Source: an archaeon (lineage in GTDB: Archaea > Hydrothermarchaeota > Hydrothermarchaeia > JALTZZ01 > JALUTC01). From it: 16,080 nucleotides of DNA. A program made the translations under genes and the position numbers. Below, one piece after another: positions 12,780 through 16,080 of this stretch (its first letter is position 1; each line of letters begins with the position of its first letter). The notes beneath the pieces are model-generated. The model saw only the letters and a list, made by a program, of their open reading frames with translations, was not told where the DNA came from and ran no database searches. Location of the stretch: positions 1-16,080 of the forward strand of contig JALUTC010000055.1 in assembly GCA_027058345.1 (NCBI GenBank). Reading direction: 5' to 3'.

Positions 12780-13205
12780 CTATTTTTTCTTCATGATTGC
12801 TATTGCAGATGCAACTGTTAAAATTCCAAGCACAATTCCAATGGTAACGAGTTTCCTTTTTTCTTCTTCTTTTAGGTAAGGCTGATAAATTCCAAGGATT
12901 ATTGATTTTAAAGTTTCCGCATCTTTTTCACTTCCAATATCTTTCGCAATTATCTCTCCCTTGTACATATAAATTCTAGTTGGCGTGCCTGTTTTTAATG
13001 CATCGAATTCTTGAGCAATCTCAGGAAACCTGTCAATATCTACTAATATAAATACGCACCAATATAATTCCTCATGGATTTGCTTTATAAAACTTATCAA
13101 TGCCCTGCTTGGGAAGCAATATTGCGAGTAGAAAATTATTACAACGTATTTATACTTCCTGATTGAATCGTAAAATTCTTCTCGAGATTTTACATCGATT
13201 ATCAT
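12780..13205 (-). CDS. Membrane-anchored thioredoxin-like protein with CxxS site
   Basis: The 141-residue protein has a thioredoxin fold: VVIIFYSQYC as the strand leading to the active site, C30-F-P-S33 in place of CGPC, VFILVDIDRFPEIAQEF, and the cis-proline loop TGTPTRIYMYKGEII (P75). A hydrophobic helix (119-138) and a KKK end anchor it. A single active-site cysteine is typical of isomerase or mixed-disulfide-forming thioredoxin relatives rather than reductases. With many cysteine-rich neighbours, a role in shuffling or forming virion disulfides is a reasonable inference. Which side of the membrane the domain faces is unclear, as no signal peptide is present. The start overlaps the preceding stop (ATGA). 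Confidence 0.82.
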   Translation of the reverse strand: MIIDVKSREEFYDSIRKYKYVVIIFYSQYCFPSRALISFIKQIHEELYWCVFILVDIDRFPEIAQEFDALKTGTPTRIYMYKGEIIAKDIGSEKDAETLKSIILGIYQPYLKEEEKRKLVTIGIVLGILTVASAIAIMKKK

Positions 13206-13399
13206 CTCAACAAATACCTCAAGTTATATTTTACAAACTTCTTTATACTTTCCCTTGGATTCCTCTCAACTAGAAAATGGCAAATCGTATCAAATAAAAT
13301 CCATTTCTTGTCCCTTGTTTTATAGTAAAGAGGGTGGAATATCTCATCAATTATTTTGTTTAGCAGCCTTTTCTTCAAGCTTCTCACCCACCTTTTCAA
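13202..13399 (-). CDS. Small basic protein
   Basis: This protein has about 65 residues and is strongly basic (MKRWVRSLKKRLLNKI at the start). It is helical, with aromatic residues (FHPLYYKTRDKKWILFDTI) and a basic end (KYNLRYLLR). No family is recognised. No ATG exists; translation would begin at a TTG (13399) inside the upstream gene or at a GTG (13387). Its stop overlaps the thioredoxin start (ATGA), which supports it as a real coupled gene. Binding to nucleic acid or a membrane face is possible from charge alone. The start is uncertain. Confidence 0.55.
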   Translation of the reverse strand: MKRWVRSLKKRLLNKIIDEIFHPLYYKTRDKKWILFDTICHFLVERNPRESIKKFVKYNLRYLLR

Positions 13400-13886
13400 A
13401 TATATCAGTTGCCCTTGAATACCATATCTTCCTCAATTCTCTATATTCATCAGGCTTTGGAATGCTTCCAATCTTTAACCTTTGTATCATATCATACGCT
13501 TTTGAATAAGTATATTCCGCAAGCTTCCTTTCCTCTTCATCCTTTGCAAACCCTATCATTTCCTCGCTATACTTCCAAATATTATAAGTATGCTTCAACA
13601 AACAATCAATACAAAATTCTTTAGGCATAGACTCTGCTTCTTTTGCATGAATCTCTGCCATTGAAAGTTCTCCGATTAAATGATCTATCGTATATTTCCT
13701 AAAGTCTATTCCAGAAACTTCCTTCAAAATCTTCGGCTTCTGTATCTCAACAGGTTTTGGTATTTTTATCTCAATCTTTGGAATCTCGACCTTAACCTTT
13801 TCAAGTCTTGGCCTTGGAGGATAAGATTCTATAAGAGAGCCTGCGAATATTAGCAACGACCCAATAATCCTTTTTATTAGCTCCAT
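13347..13886 (-). CDS. N-terminally anchored protein with CxxCxxKH motif
   Basis: The 179-residue protein has a hydrophobic N-terminal helix (about 4-19). A proline/lysine linker of KxxIPKxEIKIPK type (25-53) follows, and then a helical domain. The domain contains FCIDCLLKHTYNIWKYSEEM (C92, C95, K98, H99), which could bind metal or heme-like groups; I recognise the motif style but no function. The ATG is 25 bases from a TATA-like box (13908-13915), implying a leaderless mRNA. It is first of a three-gene operon with the small basic protein and the CxxS thioredoxin. The CxxC could be a partner for the thioredoxin; this is speculative. Confidence 0.72.
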   Translation of the reverse strand: MELIKRIIGSLLIFAGSLIESYPPRPRLEKVKVEIPKIEIKIPKPVEIQKPKILKEVSGIDFRKYTIDHLIGELSMAEIHAKEAESMPKEFCIDCLLKHTYNIWKYSEEMIGFAKDEEERKLAEYTYSKAYDMIQRLKIGSIPKPDEYRELRKIWYSRATDIFEKVGEKLEEKAAKQNN

Positions 13887-13947
13887 GTTTTTATTCTTTT
13901 AATTCTTTTTAAATATCAGAGAGTTGTTAGGAAAAACTTCTGTTTTT
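13887..13947. promoter_or_regulatory. Divergent promoter, one TTTAAATA box for both genes
   Basis: TTTAAATA (13908-13915) has its TTTAAA centre about 25 bases from the leftward ATG (13886) and 37 from the rightward ATG (13948). No second box is evident, so both directions may use it. A T-rich stretch flanks it on the left. Confidence 0.5.
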
Positions 13948-14496
13948 ATGAACAAGCTTATAGAGAAGGCAAGATATACGAATATTGTCGTCGTTGTGAA
14001 ATTAAACAAGCCTTTGGATCTTAAGAAATTCATGCTATTTTTCGGAGGAGAAAAGAAAAGAAATTTTGTCGTCACCGATATAAAAACACTGTTTGGAAAT
14101 TTATCCGTTACGGCATTCTCAACAGGATTATTAATCGTAAGGAATATTAAATCGCCGATGTTAATCGAAGAATCAATCGCATCATTACTTTTCCAGCTGA
14201 GAATCTTGGATGATTATGAAATTGTAAAATACGAGGTGGTAAATGTTATAATCGATGTCAAGCTCGATACGAAAATAAACATGTTCCATATCTTGGATAG
14301 ATGCAAGGATTATCTTCTTCCATGGTTTGAGCCAGAGTCTTGCCCATTTGGAATTCATCTAAAAGGAAAATATGCAACGTACCTTGTAAGTCCAAATGGA
14401 AATGTAAAAATATTAAATCCGCAAAGGAGTAAGCTTAAGGAAGTTTTTAAAGAGCTGGAAGAAATTCTAAAAAAAGCAGGGATAGATGTTAACTAG
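13948..14496 (+). CDS. Divergent TATA-binding protein (TBP)-like factor
   Basis: The 182-residue protein has the length and internal duplication of archaeal TBP. Repeat 1 (about 10-88) begins YTNIVVVVKLNKPLDLKKF, matching the NIVASVxLxxxLDL start of TBP. It continues with SVTAFSTGLLIVRNIKS, matching xALIFSSGKMVCTGAKS. Repeat 2 (about 95-178) has YEVVNVIIDVKLDTKINM, then WFEPESCPFGIHLKG, matching the YxPExFPGLxxRL signature. ATYLVSPNGNVKIL, KSL-type residues and a final helix LKEVFKELEEILKKAG follow. Intercalating phenylalanines seem kept in part (F57 in AFSTG) and changed in repeat 2 (Val in YLVSPNG). It would bind promoter DNA in place of, or in competition with, host TBP. No TFB partner is seen. 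The ATG at 13948 is preferred to an upstream TTG at 13924. Identification is from pattern only. Confidence 0.72.
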   Translation: MNKLIEKARYTNIVVVVKLNKPLDLKKFMLFFGGEKKRNFVVTDIKTLFGNLSVTAFSTGLLIVRNIKSPMLIEESIASLLFQLRILDDYEIVKYEVVNVIIDVKLDTKINMFHILDRCKDYLLPWFEPESCPFGIHLKGKYATYLVSPNGNVKILNPQRSKLKEVFKELEEILKKAGIDVN

Positions 14497-14515
14497 TACG
14501 GCAATGTTGCAGTAT
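14496..14515. repeat. Dyad element, copy G
   Basis: GTACGGCAA-TG-TTGCAGTAT, followed by CAG. It begins at the last base of the TBP-like gene's TAG stop codon and lies between convergent genes. Confidence 0.75.
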
Positions 14516-14577
14516 CAGAAAAGAGTGAAGCATGCTAACAAGTAGCAAGGTAAAAGGACAAAAAAATAAAAAAGAGT
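14516..14577. terminator. Short convergent spacer
   Basis: No gene is seen. An A-rich stretch at 14558-14573 reads as a T-rich tract for leftward transcription, just downstream of the AcrIII-1-like gene, and may end that mRNA. Confidence 0.35.
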
Positions 14578-15054
14578 TTATTGTTTCTTAACGGTGCAAA
14601 GAGGACATTCACAATATTTGCAATCTTCGCGAGTAGGTGAGCACTCTTCGTAACAAAAATAACAGGGTCCGCCGTTTGGACAGTATAACGTTACTTCTAT
14701 TTCATAGAATGCTGCTTTTCCTTCTTTAAACAATTCTTCAATTTCTCTATCATTTAATATCTTCCCCTCTGGTAATCTAGTAAGTAGCTGGAAAACTAAT
14801 AATTTGTCAAATGGTCCTATTTTAATTGGAATTCTATTGGCTTTTATCTCGATTCCTAGTATCTTACTAAGTAATTTTGCTGTGCTCTCGTGGCCAATCG
14901 CTGACACAATTTCGTAGTCTCTTACTTCATTTCTAATATATTCTTTGACATAATCTATGGGTATCTTATATATATCAATATTAAACGAATCAAATTCTTG
15001 GGGTAGCATATTCAAACTAAAGGCGTTTACAATGTATAACTTGGGCTTGTCCAT
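14578..15054 (-). CDS. acrIII-1: AcrIII-1-type viral ring nuclease (DUF1874) with Cys-rich tail
   Basis: The first 122 residues match the DUF1874 family: KLYIVNAFSLNMLP, then a short variable part, IVSAIGHESTAKLLSKILGI, NRIPIKIGPFDKLLVFQL, TRLPEGKIL and AAFYEIEV. Members such as SIRV1 gp29 degrade cyclic tetra-adenylate and so switch off type III CRISPR ancillary nucleases. Their catalytic histidine corresponds to H55 in IGHEST. The usual protein ends near residue 122. Here a tail with eight cysteines follows (C125, C131, C134, C138, C145, C148, C150, C153), enough for two zinc sites or several disulfides. The ATG at 15054 is chosen because GAGGTGAT ends three bases before it, as in the 2890 gene; an ATG at 15057 is also possible. 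It is expressed from the duplicated 33-base leader. Confidence 0.9.
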   Translation of the reverse strand: MDKPKLYIVNAFSLNMLPQEFDSFNIDIYKIPIDYVKEYIRNEVRDYEIVSAIGHESTAKLLSKILGIEIKANRIPIKIGPFDKLLVFQLLTRLPEGKILNDREIEELFKEGKAAFYEIEVTLYCPNGGPCYFCYEECSPTREDCKYCECPLCTVKKQ

Positions 15055-15056
15055 CA

Positions 15057-15089
15057 TATCACCTCTATTCATTATTTAGAAAATTAACG
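15057..15089 (-). repeat. 33-base conserved leader, copy 2
   Basis: Read leftward it begins CGTTAATTTTCTAAATAATG and is identical over 33 bases to 2855-2887. It ends in the ribosome site of the AcrIII-1-like gene. A TATA-like ATTAAATTT lies just upstream (about 15097-15105). Confidence 0.85.
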
Positions 15090-15153
15090 TCAGCAAAAAT
15101 TTAATTCCCGACACTGAAATTTCTTAGACAATCGTGTGAGAAAACAGCTGCTT

Positions 15154-15504
15154 TTATCTCCGATACAGCAATGCCGTCTGATTTGGAGACAATCTCCTAA
15201 CGAAATCCAATTTATCCCCCGTTTTTCTATAAATCTCGAGGCTTGACAAAGCCGTTATATATGCTTCCTGAAGGTTGAACATATCAACAAAGACCTGCAA
15301 ATCGAATTCGCTTGGATTATAAACCTCAGCATAAGCAATGTTATCCATCGCATCTACAATAACACTAGCATCATTTGGCTTGCTTCCAATTTTTATCTTT
15401 TTCAAACATTTACAATAAGGCTCGTTATATATTGCTTCCAATAAAAATTTCGATGAAAAAACATGCAAAACTATGTTTCCTTTAACAGTTTCAACGACGA
15501 TCAT
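15154..15504 (-). CDS. Small unknown protein ending in a dyad-encoded tail
   Basis: The 116-residue protein has an N-terminal beta-rich part (MIVVETVKGNIVLHVFSSKF), a CKC at about residues 31-33, and a helical C-terminal part (FVDMFNLQEAYITALSSLEI). No family is recognised. Its start overlaps the stop of the tail-anchored protein gene upstream, so the two are coupled. The last residues, NQTALLYRR, are encoded by a shortened dyad copy (15163-15179) and parallel the TAKLQYEKK ending found elsewhere, one residue shorter. Confidence 0.68.
   Translation of the reverse strand: MIVVETVKGNIVLHVFSSKFLLEAIYNEPYCKCLKKIKIGSKPNDASVIVDAMDNIAYAEVYNPSEFDLQVFVDMFNLQEAYITALSSLEIYRKTGDKLDFVRRLSPNQTALLYRR
15163..15179. 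repeat. Shortened dyad element, copy H
   Basis: ATACAGCA-A-TGCCGTCT is three bases (one codon) shorter than the 20-base form. It is in frame at the 3' end of the gene ending at 15154, encoding part of QTALLYRR. Confidence 0.5.
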
Positions 15505-16052
15505 CTCTTCCTTCTAACAGATGCAATTGCAGCAATTCCTAAAATTGTTCCAGCTGCTAACAATATCAAGCCCCAAGGGATTTCTCTTTCCATTATTTCT
15601 ATGAATTTATAAGTTGCATTTGCTAGACCAATATCTCCAACACCATACAAAAGTGTTATGTAGCTTAAACCTTTAGGAAGCATGAAAGGATGCGTTACGA
15701 TCATGAAATCTGAAGGATTGCAATAAACCCTTTTAGAATCAGGCCTTGGTACTATGCAAATTTTATCTCCAACGAGCCAAACGTGAGGATATCCGATCAA
15801 TCTAAAAGCGATTGAGAACTTTTGAACGTTTATATTTGTCCCTTTTCCTATGAAAATCCACCATCTTGGTTCCATTTCAAATATTCTTTGCTCTCCAACC
15901 TTTATCGTTACTGAAAAATTCTTCCCTGATAAATATTCCATGATCCTTCTTGCGTAATCTTCTTCATCAGAAGTAACATAAACGATTGCAATTCCTTGCT
16001 TTGCTCCATATCCTGCAGCTTCCTTTATGCTTCCCTTCAAAATCCCGACCAT
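15501..16052 (-). CDS. Tail-anchored protein, virion or surface candidate
   Basis: The 183-residue protein has a soluble alpha/beta domain (GIAIVYVTSDEEDYARRIMEYL, split: GIAIVYVTSDEED and YARRIMEYL; SVTIKVGEQRIFEM; RWWIFIGKG; HVWLVGDKICIVPRP). It ends in a hydrophobic helix (about 158-178; LILLAAGTILGIAAIA) and VRRKR. No family is recognised. The layout matches the other basic-tailed anchors in the window. The ATG at 16052 is 24 bases from a TATTTAAGT box at the window edge, so a leaderless mRNA is likely. It is first of a two-gene operon. Confidence 0.72.
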   Translation of the reverse strand: MVGILKGSIKEAAGYGAKQGIAIVYVTSDEEDYARRIMEYLSGKNFSVTIKVGEQRIFEMEPRWWIFIGKGTNINVQKFSIAFRLIGYPHVWLVGDKICIVPRPDSKRVYCNPSDFMIVTHPFMLPKGLSYITLLYGVGDIGLANATYKFIEIMEREIPWGLILLAAGTILGIAAIASVRRKR

Positions 16053-16071
16053 GTTTAAAAATATAATTATT

Positions 16072-16080
16072 ACTTAAATA
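16072..16080 (-). promoter_or_regulatory. TATA-like box at the window edge
   Basis: Read leftward it is TATTTAAGT, centred about 24 bases before the ATG at 16052. The same TATTTAAG core is used before the gene at 10875. Upstream elements are outside the window. Confidence 0.5.

Noticed and set aside
2855..15089. The 33-base inverted copies as ends of a transposon
   Set aside because: They end exactly at ribosome sites of two genes, there is no transposase or target duplication, and the enclosed genes match the rest of the window in style.

Overview
The window looks like part (possibly most) of the genome of an AT-rich archaeal virus or virus-derived element, probably from a thermophilic host. 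Several features point to archaea. The first genes of operons have TATA-like boxes 24-30 bases before the ATG, which implies leaderless mRNAs. Downstream genes carry GGTGA-type ribosome sites, and Arg/Ile codons are mostly AGA/AGG/ATA. There is a divergent TATA-binding-protein-like gene and a DUF1874/AcrIII-1 gene, a family best known from crenarchaeal viruses. I see no tRNA, rRNA, CRISPR array, transposase, integrase, packaging ATPase or polymerase, so replication and packaging genes are either elsewhere or unrecognisable.

Layout. 96-1484 (+): large unknown protein with a possible PD-(D/E)XK-like C-terminal motif. 2766-1485 (-): glycosyltransferase plus a small membrane protein. 2890-3752 (+): two small proteins with Cys/His clusters. 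4863-3893 (-): two overlapping, paralogous class I methyltransferases. 4897-5127 (+): small helical protein. 10111-5120 (-): a long compact cluster that reads as a virion module. It starts with two cysteine-free proteins (capsid candidates), then cysteine-rich, membrane-anchored proteins, including three copies of an unrecognised domain and a 42-residue tail-anchor gene. 10167-10343 (+): ribbon-helix-helix regulator. 10756-10340 (-): membrane protein. 10875-12779 (+): two cysteine-poor beta-rich proteins, a coiled-coil membrane protein and a JAMM metalloprotease. 13886-12780 (-): anchored CxxC protein, small basic protein and a membrane-anchored CxxS thioredoxin. 13948-14496 (+): TBP-like protein. 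15054-14578 (-): AcrIII-1-like ring nuclease with an eight-cysteine tail. 16052-15154 (-): tail-anchored protein and a small protein.

How it may work together (inference). The AcrIII-1 protein would remove cyclic tetra-adenylate and so block host type III CRISPR signalling. A 33-base leader shared only with the 2890-3752 operon suggests that operon is co-expressed with it and may also be anti-defence. The TBP-like and RHH proteins are candidate controllers of viral transcription. The CxxS thioredoxin suits the many cysteine-rich surface candidates. The glycosyltransferase and methyltransferases could modify virion or cell-surface components.

The most striking unexplained structure is a family of at least nine 20-base dyads (half-site RTAYKGMAA, two-base spacer, then its complement). 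One lies at or beside almost every convergent gene junction. In several genes the dyad is translated as the last residues of the protein.
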